Notes: generated by a model not told the origin, from the sequence alone. Shown: positions 1 through 12,787, counted from the stretch's first letter. The stretch is 64,000 bases of DNA from Varanus komodoensis (GCF_004798865.1 NW_025336598.1:24773519-24837518); one strand, 5' to 3'. A program made the numbers and translations.

Positions 1-2434
1 TGTAACATATGTTCTTGTTGATATAACAGAGTATGACAATGGGAAGAGACTATTGTTCCTTATGACTAGATCAGGAAACTTCAGTTTTCAAAGCACTGCA
101 GACTGATGTGCAATTATGAAGAAGAGTTATATTTTTCAATTTCCCTTATAGACATGTGTAAGAAGAACAGAAATGGCATGCAACAGAGAAGGGGGACCCA
201 AATCCTAGATCTGACTATGCCTAGACTATTGCTGAGAAAACTGTTAAAACATACTGTAATAAATAAAAAAATATATTCCTAGAATAATGGTGTGAGCAGA
301 AGAATCTTACTTAATTTAAATATAAGGATTACCATTTAGTACTTCTTTAAAGGTATTGACATGATATATTTTTATACCTTCTGCATCATTTAGAATGAAT
401 GTGGCAACAGAAAAGAGAAAATAAATTATAAACAGGTTTTTTTTTTCAATAAAGTTGTCGTCATCACTGTTTCATGTGTTACAGCAGAACCACAAGTTAC
501 TCTTTTGGATATTGAAAAGGACCTTGCAAATCGGCATAATAACTTAGTGCAAGCTCTGTTGATTTTAGTGTTAGAGATTCAGGGCAATAGTAAACATGTC
601 AAGTTTATAATTAACACTTTTACATAAATGCTGAATAAAAGAACAAATCTCTTGAAGAAATTAGGAAACTTTTAAAGAAAAGTAAGCTTAAAACTTTCCT
701 AAATAAGAGTGCTTTCAGATAAGACTCTTATTGCACCATAACCCTGAAATGCACCTCATTCGTTGAATTTTATAAGGGGGGTTTCATACACTGTCTTCTA
801 TGCATAGCTCTTTGTTCTCCTACTGAAAGTCTGTTTAAAAAAAACAAAAGCCAAAATAGCTACCGAACTGTGGCATGATATCTTCTGTTTGATAGCCCTG
901 CAACCTAAAAGTATCCAAATTCAGCTGTAATGAAACCATCACTTCCAGCTATGTGCACAAGATGCAATGAAGCTCAGGCTCATTTTTCCTTTTTTAATGG
1001 CTCCAAAAAGGAAATTGGAAGACTCGATTTTAAACTTGATTTAACCATTTCGTCCAAACTCATGAAACTGAACTATGGTTTATGATCTTGGTTTGTCCTT
1101 TAACTAGAGTTTAAAAGAACCTCAAATCTCATGGTCATAGAGTAGGAGTTGGGAGGATGAGTAGCACAGAAGCCCATTGGAGGAAACCATGGTTTCCAGT
1201 TGCATTTCATTGTGAATTTCACTAGTGAAAAACAAATTTTCTTCCATATACTACTTTGTGATTGTGAAACTCCAGTCCTCCAAACCCAAATTAAAGAGAA
1301 GTACCCTGCAACTAGAAAAAAGTTGTTCATTCTTTTTTGCTACACAACCTAGCACAACTTAAGCGTGTCCATTTATATAAACAGTCTTCAGTTTGCACAT
1401 CTCTACTTGGAACAGAAACTGCACACGGAAATGTGCAATGGGTATGGATCCTTTCACTGTGAAACCCAGTTCTCTGCAGTCCCCCCACCCTGATTCTCCT
1501 GAATTGTACAGGGGTCCTGTTGCTGCTGGATTGCTATGGAAGTAGTTCCCTGTTGATAGGAAGTTTACACTGAGCAGGGGCACATTTGATTAATGAGAGG
1601 AACTGGAATCTGCTTGGACTTTGGCTGACTGAGGATAGTTAAAACATATTCAGAGTTCTAACGGAGATGCTTATGTTTGTGGTCGGTTACACCAGATTTT
1701 TTGCCTAGGTACCTGAGTTCTACTTCTCTTGTATTTGCATCATCTGTTTCTGAGGTAAACCATATGGCAGCTAATATGAAGAGGCATTGCTAGGTTCTAT
1801 GAACTGTATCATGAAAGCTAGAACAATAAATCTTTTACCTTACCTTGCTTATGTCCTTATTGCTAACAAGTTGTAGAACAACTAAATAGTCCATACAATG
1901 CTCAGTCTGCATGAGAATGCCTCACCACTACTGATAGGAAAATGGTCAGCTACAGTTGATTACTATAATATCAGAACATTAGAGATACTCTGCAGCTGGT
2001 ACAAAAATAGGTGTTTAGTGGGAGAAGGTGTTTAGTTTTACTGAAACCATGGCATGGGCTATGTTTTCCTTTGAAGTTTGATGTAACTATCATGACTCAA
2101 TAGTAATTGATTGCTATCCTCTCCATAAATTTGACTGCCCTTTTTGATAGCTTCACAATAAATATGATTACTGTGACTCCTGCCTGCCATTGTGTTAAAC
2201 GTCTAGCCTTATTCCGCTTTAGAATTCTTGCAGAATTCTGGTAGTTGTGTAGAGCACAGATGCTGAAACCTTTATCAGAAACAGACAACACATCTACTGG
2301 CGAAACTAGAGGCACTGCAGACCCCAGTAGGCTTTAGCAGATACAGTGACAGCCCAGTGAGCATTCATGGGTTTGGTAGCAACGTCCCGTGCAATCCCAT
2401 TCTGTTTACTAAAGTGTATATGGGTGGGGCTAGC
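1..2434. other. AT-rich tract with no recognised gene or repeat
   Basis: Open frames here are at most about 76 codons and carry no family signature. I recognise no exon, SINE or LINE. The tract is CpG-poor and looks like ordinary intergenic or intronic sequence. Confidence 0.5.
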
Positions 2435-2680
2435 TTTTATTTATTTATTTAGGGAACTTCTATGCCGCCCCATTCACCGAAGCCTCGGGGCAGCTCACAA
2501 ACATAAATAAATAACATCCTATAAAACAATATAATTTAACAGTATAAATTAAGTCGCCCTGGCCAAAGAATAAAATAAATAATATGAACAATTAAATTAA
2601 CGTTTGAATAAAAAGGTTTTTGCCTGGTGCCAAAAAACAAATAACGACAGTGCCAGGCAGACCTCTCTGGGTCTTTTGCC
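2435..2680 (-). repeat. LINE 3' end (L2/CR1-like), minus strand
   Basis: Read on the minus strand, it runs from a 'gaggtctgcctggcact' stretch through 'ggcaaaaacctttttatt', which encodes the end of an L2/CR1-type ORF2. It then passes an AT-rich 3' UTR and ends in 'gggcggcatagaa' followed by (AAAT) repeats. The same tail recurs at 2810-3228, 29425-29851 and elsewhere in the window. It is 5'-truncated, as LINE copies usually are. The clade name is from memory. Confidence 0.75.
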
Positions 2681-2809
2681 TTCCAAAAACGTGACTATAT
2701 TAAGCCAAGCAATGTGATCACTGTGGCATGAATTGACACAGGAAAATATATGTATATTTGAAAAATAAGACATGATTATTACCTACCTGTACCTTAACAT
2801 CGTCTTTGG

Positions 2810-3228
2810 AAGTCCTCCAGGAGCCACCTTTAAAAGACGTGAAGAAGGTGGCTACTCAGGAAAGGCCCGTTTTGGTAGTGGTACCTCATTTATGGAATTC
2901 ACTTCCCAGAGAAGTATGCCTGGCACCAACACTGTACAACCTTGCAGCTCCAGGCAAAAACTTTTGTTTTCACTCAGCATTTTAATCTCTACAAAGCAGG
3001 TCTTTGTTTTACTTTTGTCCTGGTTCTTTTTTGTATTTGTTTTTATTGGGATCTTGTACTCACCAGTTTGTTTAATTATGCTGTAAGCTGTTTTATTTAG
3101 TTTTACCTATTTTATTGATTGTTACTCTGTTTAAATATATTATGTTTGGATTTTATTGAGTGTAAACCATTCAGAGTGCGAACATGGCTGAGTGAACAGT
3201 ATACATTTTTAACAAATAAATAAAAATA
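2810..3228 (+). repeat. LINE 3' end with ORF2 C-terminus (L2/CR1-like)
   Basis: The frame around 2875-2925 reads VVPHLWNSLPREV, the typical last domain of L2/CR1-clade ORF2 proteins (consensus near 'APRLWNSLP'). It is followed by the 'cctggcacc...aggcaaaaacttttg' block, a T-rich 3' UTR and an (AAATA) tail. It lies head to head with the copy at 2435-2680. It is 5'-truncated and non-functional. Confidence 0.75.
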
Positions 3229-4304
3229 TAGAAGTGATACAGAGTTATCACTTAAGTCAGAAGATAACAAGGACCAATCCTGCAACATTCACCTCAAGAA
3301 ATAATAGCTGTGTGAGAGGATTGTATACTTCCTGCCCAAATTTTGTATAATCTTTCTATTGCATTCACATATACAGCAAATTTGAAACTAACTAGGAAAT
3401 AACAATTTTTTTCTAGACTTTTATATGTATAATACAAGATTTCTGTCTATCCCACATGACTTACTGATGCTCATGTTGACAAGCTGTTATTCCAAACAGA
3501 AGTTGGGTCTGGCAAGTAGTAATTTGTGGTATGGATTGTGATTCTGCAATTGGGCAGAACTTTCTTTTCTATCATCTTAAATTCATTTTCTAGTGACCAT
3601 CACAAAGTGACAAATTTGAGTTTTGTTCCATTTCATAGCCCCATTCCCACCCCTTCTGCAGAGCTCCATTGCTTACCAAGACTTGGTCATATTTTAATGA
3701 GCTATGAATTCTGGTGGTAGTCATAGCTCAAAGACCAAACAGTTTTGAGCAAATTTTGCTCCCATCACTCGTACCATTATAAAAACAAATCACTCAACAA
3801 AAATCTAAGATGGTTATATGGATTGATTGCACCAAAATATCTGGTGGCATGAATAGTCTGTATGTGAAAGATAATTTCCAAATAAAAAGATTTGGGGATG
3901 AGTGTCAAGTTAAACTTAATTTCAGCAGAATATGAATTTTAGTTTTTGATGCTGTGGTTCATACTGAACAGTCCCTATCAGCTGCAGTTTGGTGGCTAGT
4001 CATCTAAGAGTTGTATCCAATGTTAGTCCAACTTAGTGTTAGACCCACTAAAATGAATGTGATTTAATCAGACACTAAAAGATGCTTATTTTCATTCTGG
4101 GTGGAAAACGTTACCCAGATCTGTTAGAATTATATAATGTTCTTTGTTTTAGAAGTCCCTCTTGAACCCCTTAGAAGTGGCATTGTGATTATATGAGATT
4201 CTTCCTTTAACACAAGCCAGTCTAATAACACTAAAGTTATTAGAAAGCTCTTTCTTGGCAGGATCTGCTAGGTGAAGCTAAAAAGGAAATGTTGGGGAGG
4301 ATCC
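3229..4304. other. No gene seen; one short interspersed repeat
   Basis: Positions about 4008-4085 ('gagttgtatccaatgttag', then 'gacccactaaaatgaatg') resemble a short repeat common in squamate genomes, recalled from memory. Nothing else is recognised. Confidence 0.4.
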
Positions 4305-4323
4305 TGGTGGTGGTGGTGGTGGT
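4305..4323. repeat. (TGG)6 microsatellite
   Basis: Six perfect TGG units lie just upstream of the CpG cluster at 4349. Confidence 0.9.
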
Positions 4324-4348
4324 ATTATAATCATCACCATTATCTGGT

Positions 4349-4611
4349 AGGTCAATCGTCCTTCGACCCAAACGAAGCTGTTCCCTCCCTTGTCAACCTG
4401 AGGTTGTCGGGTTGCAGGGAGAGAGAGCGAACATGTGATCGCCTGAATTGAATTTGCTTGCTCTTTCCTTTGCCATGGTGTGGCAGCAGCGCGGAGAGCA
4501 ATGGAGGCTGCTTGAGAGACGGGGCTGGGCTGCCGCCGCTGCTTGCTGGATCCATTGCAAAAGGAAAAGCCCAACCAAATTTCCTGTCGCCAAATCAAGG
4601 CTAGGACCAAG
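4349..4611 (+). promoter_or_regulatory. CpG cluster, candidate promoter and first exon
   Basis: About a dozen CpG dinucleotides fall within roughly 245 bp, in a window that is otherwise strongly CpG-depleted outside young transposons. The segment is not a transposon I recognise. It ends in CAAG/GTAGG at 4608-4615, a near-consensus splice donor. This is what a small alternative promoter with a first exon would look like. No acceptor or partner exon could be identified, and the minus strand is also open, so the strand is inferred only from the donor and the Kozak ATG at 4475. Confidence 0.35.
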
Positions 4612-4615
4612 GTAG
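4475..4615 (+). CDS. Possible N-terminal coding exon, unrecognised
   Basis: The ATG sits in a strong Kozak context (gccATGg) and opens 46 codons, followed by TAG at 4613-4615. That stop overlaps the candidate donor (GT at 4612-4613), so splicing there would remove it. The peptide starts MVWQQRGEQWRLLERRGW, has an alanine run and a cysteine-tryptophan stretch, and ends KSPTKFPVAKSRLGPR. It does not match a protein I know and has no clear signal peptide. It could equally be a 5' UTR with a chance frame. No downstream exon was found. Confidence 0.2.
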   Translation: MVWQQRGEQWRLLERRGWAAAAACWIHCKRKSPTKFPVAKSRLGPR

Positions 4616-6811
4616 GACTGTCATGTTCCAAGATTTTCTTTTGTCTTCTTTCTTAGAGGTGCTTTTTTTTTTTTTTTTTTAATAAAGGGAATGATCAAGA
4701 GCAGAAGTTCGATTTGCAATCCCTTGTGTTTTGACCTTGTCAATTTCAGGCTTTAACACCTTTGTGCCACTTAACCTCCTGCAATGCATTTCTTGTCTTT
4801 CATGGAGAGCTTCATTTTGTCTATTGTTAGCCTGAAGGCTGGTGTTTCCTTGGGTGCTGTGTTGGCATGAAAGGCTGCCTTTGCTTACTGTCAGTCAACC
4901 TAGGGGATGTGTCAGTTTTCTGAAAAGATGGTATTCCTTGAGCATCTGCGAAAGGCAGCTGCTGTGATGAAGACAGGGCGGTGGTGAACTACAATCATAT
5001 TGGCAGCTCTCCTAAAATGTTAAATAAAAACAACCTTGGCTGTATTTTCATGGCATATCTTTTTCCCAAGTGTGTACATGCACATGTTTAATTTTGTTCT
5101 GTATTTTTTCATTCATTTGATTAGCATTTTCTTTCACTTTAGCATTCATTTTCTTAAAGGCAGAGATAAAGGGATGACTTTTGTTGCTTCCTGTACCCCC
5201 CTCCCCATCCACCTCCAACCCCATCTCCAGTACTGCATTGCTTTGTCTAACCTTCTCTAATGCCATTTATCACAGAACTCGGTCACCATATTTTAATGAG
5301 CTCTGAAATATGCTAGTTGTCATGGTTGAAAGACAGATGCTATAGTTTTCTGTGCACTTTCCCTTTGCCACTGCCACCCCCACCCCCACTCTGGACTAAA
5401 TCAAGTGTACTAAAGGTTACATGACCAAGAATGGGGAATCAGTTTCCATTTAAGCTTCTCATTCATGGGTTGGGTTGGGTTGGTTTTTAAATTTGTCATA
5501 GGTAGGCTTGTTCTCCCCTCCCCTTTAATTTATAGGTTAATTTTTTTTACTTCCCTCCCCACAATAGCTGGGATACAAATGCTACTGTTTCAAAAGGCAG
5601 ATTATTAGAGAGGAATATGATAATTACAAAACAGCATGAATTTATAGAATTATTCTGCAAATACTTTGGAATTTAGAAAAGATCTGCCTTATATGATCAT
5701 CTTTTCAGTAGGTTACAGGAAAACTAGAAGCCACAACTGTACATGTTGAAATTTTAATATGGTTAACAATAGTGCTGCTGAAACTGAGCTGCTAGGGGAG
5801 GAGAAGAGGTTAGTAGAGTGAAAGGAAAGTGCCCATTACAAATACAACAATGTGTATTTCAAAGCCAAATTTTAAATGGGATTTCCCCACTCTTTTCAAA
5901 ATTTGTACATGTGTGATATTTGTAAGGGTGTATTTTAGCACTCAAGTACTAAATTAATTTCCTTTATTTTACTGCTGAATGAGGGAGAAAATATTTAAAA
6001 GTGATCATAGAGTACATTTTAGGACCAACTAAATGTTCACTAATTTATTGCATTTTATCTTTATATAATTATTTACAGGTATTTATATATACCCCCCCTG
6101 AAGATAGAAATCATTCAGGCATATGAGTAAAAATCAAACCCAGTGTGCATGCATATATTCCCTCCCTCCCTCTCACCCACCCAACCAACCTTCCTGCCTG
6201 CCTGTATAATAAGTCATCAGGATTCTCTACAGGCTGGCCAAAGTAGGCTTGGAGGAGGTCTTTGCCTCCCTGCCTGCTTCTTTCTCCTTCCACCTCAGAC
6301 CTACTTCAGTTGGACTGCCCCTTCTCCCCCACAGAGCGATTTATCACCAACTGCCTTGTGGGAAGGATTAATTGGCTGAAAGGCGGGGGACCAATCAGAC
6401 TAAAAGAAATCATAGAGAAATTAAGTATTATATGTGTTGTGTGAATGTGTTTCTTTTTAACATTCTGTCTGGGTAGATTTGATTCAGGTCCAATGGCAAG
6501 GAGGGCAAGAATCTGCAGATACAGAATAGAGTCAAGACATTCTAGACTCTGAAAAAGATTTCTGCACAAACTGCTAAGCTGCAGTAATAATACTGTATTA
6601 AGAATATTCTGGTGGTTCCAGAAAAGCTTACTGGATGGGATCCAAGTACCATTTAGGTGTGCGCATTTTAAAAATTATTTTCTCTTTGAATAGCAACTCA
6701 TGTCATATCAAACAGTTGTGAAACACCCATAAAGCTGCTAGTGGTAGCTGGTGCCAACTGACACTACTTGGATAGAAGGCAGGTTCATCAGGGATGAAGC
6801 CATCTTTATTA
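4616..6811. other. No gene seen; simple repeats only
   Basis: The tract contains T18 at 4663-4680, a G-rich (GGGTT) run at 5467-5483 and CCCT-rich sequence near 6160. Nothing looks coding. If the cluster at 4349 is a first exon, this would be the start of its intron. Confidence 0.4.
5467..5483 (+). repeat. (GGGTT) short repeat, G-quadruplex-like
   Basis: The run is gggttgggttgggttgg. It has three GGG tracts and one GG, so it is slightly short of a canonical four-tract quadruplex. Confidence 0.7.
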
Positions 6812-7026
6812 ATTAGATGTATAGTCTGCTTTTTTCCCTGCAGCAAAGTGGCTTACATAATTCTTTCAATCCTATCCCCACAACAACTACCCTGTGAGGT
6901 AGGCTGGGCTGAAAGTGTGTGACTGTCCCAAAGTCACCCAGTTGGCTTCATGGTCAAATGGGGACTAGAACCCACATCACCTGGATCCCACTCCCACATT
7001 CTTAATCACTATACCACACTGGCTCT
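6812..7026 (-). repeat. tRNA-derived SINE, squamate type, minus strand
   Basis: Read on the minus strand it begins 'agccagtgtggtatagtg', with a box-A-like region followed by box B 'gggttctagtcc'. It continues through 'ctgggtgactttgggacag', 'acctcacagggtagttgtt' and 'gtaagccactttgctg' to the LINE-like tail. This is the same family as 15121-15343, 20755-21016 and 34811-35028. It is full length but diverged. Confidence 0.8.
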
Positions 7027-10000
7027 TTTGAATTCCCAGCAGACCATACCGCAGGAAGAGAAAACTGAGGCACATAAACTTTAAGATCATGAATCCAAAA
7101 TGGGAGGATCCAAACAAAAACACTCTTAGATTTCCATTTACATATTTTAGCAACAGCAACTATTGCACAAAAGAATCATGCAAAAAATGAGTGGTAAGCC
7201 ATACAAAAGTACCACTCTCCTTTTGCAACTTTTAGCAGATAGTGAGCATAAGGTGACAATTGAAAAATGGAGGATGAGAGCAGGAATCTACACAAAATAA
7301 TTGTAAAAACTGACAATCCATTACAAAAGAGAATGTAGAGAGCATGTTTTCAAAACTGCAAGGGGTGGGATGGTGATAATACCCTAAGAGCTGCAGCAAG
7401 TTCTGAAAGTATCTGCAATCCACTCTTTGCATGTTCACAAGGTACCCTTCCACATATCTACTCAGAAGTACCAGCACAGTAAAAAAAAATCATATACATG
7501 TCTACTAAGTAAATAAGATAGAATTGATAACGCAGAAGAAGGTGGCATATTTGTAGAACAGTACAGGTGGCGAAGATGGGATAATGATAAAAGTTTGCAA
7601 CAGGAAATTGTCAAAGCGCTATTCTGGGTTTTGAAGGCAAAATGAAACGCAAAATTCCACAAAGGTCCTGGAAAGCTTTACCCCCATATTATAAAACAAT
7701 ATTTAGAACCCTACCTTCCTCTGGTGTCTAGTCTAGATCAAGTGAGCTGATTTTACACAGTGTGATCATACACACATCATCCACAGACCCAGCCAGCCAC
7801 ACAGAAAGACAGAGACCCAGCAACCCACATGCAGAAAACAATCGCCTAGCCAACCCCCACAAAAAGCACAAGCACATCACCATCACAGAGAGACCCATCC
7901 CTAACACTGCTTTTCCCATCATGACTGTACCTCTTTCATGGTCTCTGCTGCCATTTGACCACCACCTGCTGCTCTTTGGGCAGGCATTGACAGGAACAAC
8001 ACTGGTGGTTAGCCTTCTGGACTGGGGTGAGGCTCCCTCAGAAGCCAAGCTTCTTAGGAAATAAATTGTGAGGCCTGCACAAGTGTCAAGGACCCAAAAC
8101 AATGACATACGGGAGGCAAGAAGTGTGTGCCTTACCCCTGCTATTTCCTCTTGCTTTCTAGATAGTTCTGTTGATCTGGGGAAACATTCTGAGCAAGCAC
8201 AGCTACCAAACTCAGTATTCCCCCCAGGTAGCAAAGGAGCATACAATGTGCAAGTAGAAGTGGGAGAAGAAAGTCTAGCACACTGTCACCGTGCTTTAAT
8301 TAACCAAATTAAGGTTTGGGGAAGGAAGTGGAAGGTGCTTCTGACAGCTGCAATCCCATGCAACCTAGTTCCATCACTTTGCAGATTAGAAATTGCTTAG
8401 CATGATCACTCCAGAATCTACTTTCTACTAAGAAATTTTTATGACCCAGTCCTGCATACCACCAGGAACAGTGGCAACTAGAGATTTCTTATTATTTATC
8501 GTATTGGAACGTAAGAATAGACTGCTTAGTAGTTGGTTCAGGGCATGTGTTTAATTCTATAGAATTTCCATCCTATAGAAATCTATGAATCTAAATGAAA
8601 CAAAAGACAGCTCTCTTAGGTCAAACCAAAGATGCGTTTGGGTTACCAACCATGGAAGCAGCCTCCTTCACTGTCTGCTCAAGATCAATATCGCTAGCCC
8701 TGAGCCAGAATGTTCAACATCTTATTTATGGGCAGAGAAATGGGAAGTGTGTTACTGGGTGTTTTTTCCAGGGCTGGGGTCCAAATTACCTTCCTGTCAC
8801 CCTGATGTAACATCACTTGGAGAGGCATTATGAAATGCCATTTTGCTTTTTCCTGCCTGCCTCACCAAGCAGCGCTGCCTCAGTGCTGGTGATGCAGAAA
8901 TCCACCCAGAATCCAGCTCTCTTATATTTGCCAGGCTTCTTTCCTGTGCACAGCCCTGGCTTAGGAAGTGAGTCAAGTCAAGATCAAGTTCACCAATGCT
9001 CAGGGACATTAGTGGCTCCCTTCTTTGAGCTGAATCATTCTGCTAATTATGCAATCCACATGCCGCAAGCACAACCTGTGGCCACTGCTAGGTGTGTGGG
9101 CCTGTCCCCACTGCTACCTACAGTATGTGTGTAGTGCCTGCTGACACAGTACATGCACTCCTACCATTAACACAGAGACTCTCCTGCTGCCTGTGTCGTG
9201 CCTTCATGGGTTTGCACATGCAAACACTGCCATGTCAGTGCGCACAGATTTTATTTACAGTGTGGGTGTTTGCATCTTAGTCACTAGGTGGTAGCCCAAA
9301 CAACATGGGAGTCTGACCAAAGCATGGAGCACAGGTGGACTAGAGTTGTGGGATGGGTGCAGGATGTGTGTGAAATTAAACAAGCAGCAAATACGCAAAG
9401 CACACAAATCATACGTGCAAAAGCAGAACCCCACTTGCACAGCAGGTGCACTGGCAACATGAGCACAAACCAGCATTGCTCATTATACCTGAGCACCTGT
9501 AATGCAATATATAACAGCTGGATTTGCTTTCTTTTAGACAACAGATGTATTTCTGTTGTATTCCAAATGTGGTCATATCATGCTTTTATGGAAAAATATT
9601 AAGATACTAGCTCTTCTGTTTTCAGTTCCTAATAATCTAGCATGAAATTTGGGCTATGAGGCACCATACAAATGTAAAATGAATGAATGAATGGCTTTGT
9701 CTTTTTTCTTTTTTTTTAAATAATAAGTAAAATTAACTACTGCCATATATCAAACTGGTGGCTTTAATGCATTGTGTATCTATTACAACCCCACAATTTC
9801 TTTTCTGATTAGCTATTGCCAATCTAGACACCTTCACTATACATGAGATTAGTTGGGTGGAGAGCATTATCTCTGTACATTTGTTTACCTTGAATCTCAT
9901 TTGCTGTTTACTGAATCACTCAGTATGAGGAGATCTTTGGGAAGTTCTTTGTAGTCTGACTTTTCAGTATCCTGTATCAAGATGGTAAAACACTACATAG

Positions 10001-11409
10001 TCTGCAAAATGCTTGCTCATTTCTCACTTGATGGTCTTACTACATTAATTGCCTTTCCTACCTACAGATATTTCAGATACCATATACTGATAGAGATCTT
10101 AGAAAGATCTCACTGCTATTCCCTTCCTTGTGAGAATAAGCCACTTAATTCTATCTTTTGTTACCTGTTCTTTAATATTGTTCTTGAATACTGTTACCAG
10201 TATTCAACTGATTTTCATTGCATGCAATTAACTTAGTATTTACCTTCAGCACTGTAGATCACACTCTTCCTCTTACAGAGTTAGGAATTTGTGGTTTTAT
10301 CCCAGTTTAGCCCATCCATCCAATCACTCTTTTTGAAATTCCCCAATGAAATTCTTTCCTCTTCTTATTCTATGCCTGTCAGTGTTACCCAGTAATATGT
10401 TCTTGGTCTCCTTATGTTGCCTGCGTGCTTCCACTTTGTCTCCCTCTCACATCTTCTATGCAAATGATTTATTTAGAAAGGTTAAGCTGCATACAGTATA
10501 CCAGTGGTATATAAAGCAGCTTACAGTGCAAACTATGAACACCACTGGAGAATTTAAAATACTAGAAAAAAGGCTGAAATGTATGGCCTTATCTTTCTGA
10601 TTCTCTTCCACCCATCTGCACTTTCTAAAATATTCAGTTGCTTTTCTGATATCACAACTTGGGTAATTTTCTCAGACAGCATCTCAAGAAAACATTTTTT
10701 TTCATTTGCTTTAGTTTATTTTCCTTTCAATGATCTTCCCAAATAACCTGTGAGTTGGATGAAGAGTTACTTTTAAATTTCTTGTGGTGCAGATCCAAGT
10801 TGTTATTGGAACTTTCCATATGTATCTAATTAATATCTAACTATCTGTATCCTCCCCTCCCCACTTTTCTGCTGCTAACATTGAGAAGTATCAGTTATTG
10901 TTGCTTGGTTCCTTGCTGTTTGTTGTACCAATGGGATCCACTGCAAAAACAATGGGAAGCTCACTTTTCCTCATTCATTCTCCTAGAAATGAACAGAAAT
11001 GCTTGTTTCCAGAATGAGGCAGGTCAGCAAAGCTCCTTTCTTCAAGCTGTGCTGACCTACCCCATTCTAGAAAAAGGTCTTTCCAATTGCTTCAGAATCT
11101 GCTGTCTTCCACTTTCACTAGCAGTGGTTTCCATTTGCACGTGGATGGTGTTGGATACTGTCTATTCTTAGTACTGTTGGTGCCTGAATATTGCAAGAAC
11201 TGTCCTTACTCCTTTTTAAAATTTATGAAACTGAATATAGCTTTTGCTCACTTCTCCTGTCCTTTAGATTGCAGGCATGGAAGGTCTTTTCTGTATCTTT
11301 GTGGAGCACCTAATTGTTTCTTAAGTGGGTAAATATTAATTTCATGGCCAGGTTATCTTAGACTAAGAGTCTAAACTCACAGTGACCTGGTGATCTCCAG
11401 ATTAAATTA
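7027..11409. other. No gene seen
   Basis: The longest frame in the whole window (172 codons, minus strand, 7728-8246) lies here. It crosses an A/C-rich low-complexity stretch (7760-7900) and has no recognisable domain. Near 8506-8680 there are weak matches to a squamate repeat with 'ggtcaaaccaaag'. 9678-9693 is (AATG)4. Nothing else is recognised. Confidence 0.45.
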
Positions 11410-11960
11410 TTGCATTACGCTGTACAAGGGTTGCTTTTGAAGACTTATCTGAAACTTTAGAACAAAATGCAGCTGCTCAGTTACTAACTGCAGCTAAATG
11501 TGACTATCATATCTTGTCAGGTCTTAAACAGCTGAACTGGTGGTGGTTGTCTATGAAGTCCTAGACAGGTGGACTGTCTTGCCTTCTACTACATGAGCCA
11601 GGCCAGACTCCATGGTCATCAGCTGAGGACCACTGTCATCTTTCTCCACACCCTGACAGGGGTAGTGACTTTTTGGTTTTGGTGTACTGTCTGTCAATGA
11701 CTTCTCCAAAGAAACTCAGCCAGTGCCAACTTTGATATTACGGCTTTTGTATTTGGAGTCTTTTTATTATCCAGGCATTTCAGTGTGGAATATATGTTAG
11801 AGTTTATCTGTTTTGCTGGATACAGAGTATGGACTGTTATCATTGCTGCTTCAGCTATTTTGTTTTTGCAGTGTTTTATGTATTGATCTATAATGTGTCT
11901 TCCTGAGAGTTTTTAGTAGCATATTATAGATGAACATCTATTATTTTTCTTTTTATACTT
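11410..11960 (+). repeat. Decayed L2/CR1-like LINE, ORF2 C-terminal third
   Basis: The plus strand follows the L2/CR1 ORF2 C-terminal course in broken form. It runs 'aacaaaatgcagctgctcag' (QNAAAQLL), 'cagctgaactggtggtggtt' (LNWW), 'catgagccaggccagactcc' (EPGQTP), and a late 'ctttttattatccaggcatt', with a T-rich 3' UTR after it. It carries many small changes and no long open frame, so it is an old insertion. Confidence 0.6.
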
Positions 11961-12089
11961 TTCTAGGATGACCAAAAGGAGGTAGGAAATTCCTAATTCT
12001 GTTCTTACAGAAGATATTTTCTGATAATGCCTCGTTTAAGCATTTTTCTCCTCTCATTTGCATTATCTGTAGCAGAGGTAAGAGATTAA

Positions 12090-12300
12090 TGGTCTTCCAG
12101 ATATTTAATGGATTGCAACTCCCATCTGACTTGCCAGCACAGCAAATGGTGAAGGAGTTACAAAAGTTCCCTATCTCTGATCTATTTCAGACAACCTTTC
12201 CCAACGTGGTGGGTTCCAAATGTGTTAGACTACAATGCTACCATGCAGACTACAACTCTAACCATCCCTAGTCATGCTGTTCGGAAAATGATGGGAGTTG
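12090..12300. mobile_element. Two adjacent hAT-like fold-back MITE relics
   Basis: The first copy is 12098-12165 ('ccagatatttaatggattgc...aactcccatctg'). The second starts at 12190 ('caacctttcccaacgtggtg') and continues with 'actacaactctaaccatccc' and an inverted counterpart 'gatgggagttgcattcc' near 12291. This palindromic family ('cccaacctggtgccctccagatg ... gactacaactccca') is very common in squamate genomes. Both copies are degenerate. Confidence 0.55.
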
Positions 12301-12787
12301 CATTCCAGCACATCCACCTGGCACATACATGGCCACTGATATCATTACTCTATTTCTTTTCCCAAAGATGCAGACTTTGCTTTGGTTTGTTAGGAGTGGG
12401 TGGTTGCTTGCTGAAGTAGCCATGGTCATTTCACCCTCCATGGCATGTCAGCAGGTTGCAGTGCTGGTAAAACTGCACCAACAGACCTCTCTGTGGCCAG
12501 GTAGGTATATCGTTGCAGAGCAAGACAAAGAGAATATGTGTGGGGCACTTCAGCGTTGTGTGTTCAGGAAGGGGAGCAGGCATGAAGTCTGTGCATCACC
12601 AAGCCTGCTGGCAGCTTTTTCCTGCTCTTTTTTACAGGGTCTGTTGGGATGATGGAGCCAATGTGAACAGGGAAATATAAGGCCAAATCTGCATTTCAAC
12701 TAGTGGTAGCTGATGGCCAATCTGACTTGTGGGACAGAAAGTTGATCAAGCAAAGGTGGTGTGAAGGTGTCACTGGAAGTGTGGCCA
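12301..12787. other. No gene seen
   Basis: There are open frames up to 107 codons (12329-12652) without family features. The stretch is moderately GC and CpG-poor. Confidence 0.4.

Noticed and set aside
4278-4631. Minus-strand frame of 117 codons over the CpG cluster
   Set aside because: Its C-terminal part is a poly-proline stretch made by the (TGG) repeat and it has no ATG in good context. The plus strand has better gene-like signals.
5467-5483. Interstitial telomeric repeat
   Set aside because: The unit is GGGTT, not TTAGGG, and only about three copies are present.
7728-8246. Minus-strand open frame of 172 codons, the longest in the window
   Set aside because: It runs through A/C-rich low-complexity DNA, has no domain or splice context I recognise, and the plus strand is open over the same stretch.
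12188-12250. Possible processed pseudogene around repeated 'actacaa' words
   Set aside because: Explained by fold-back MITE arms.
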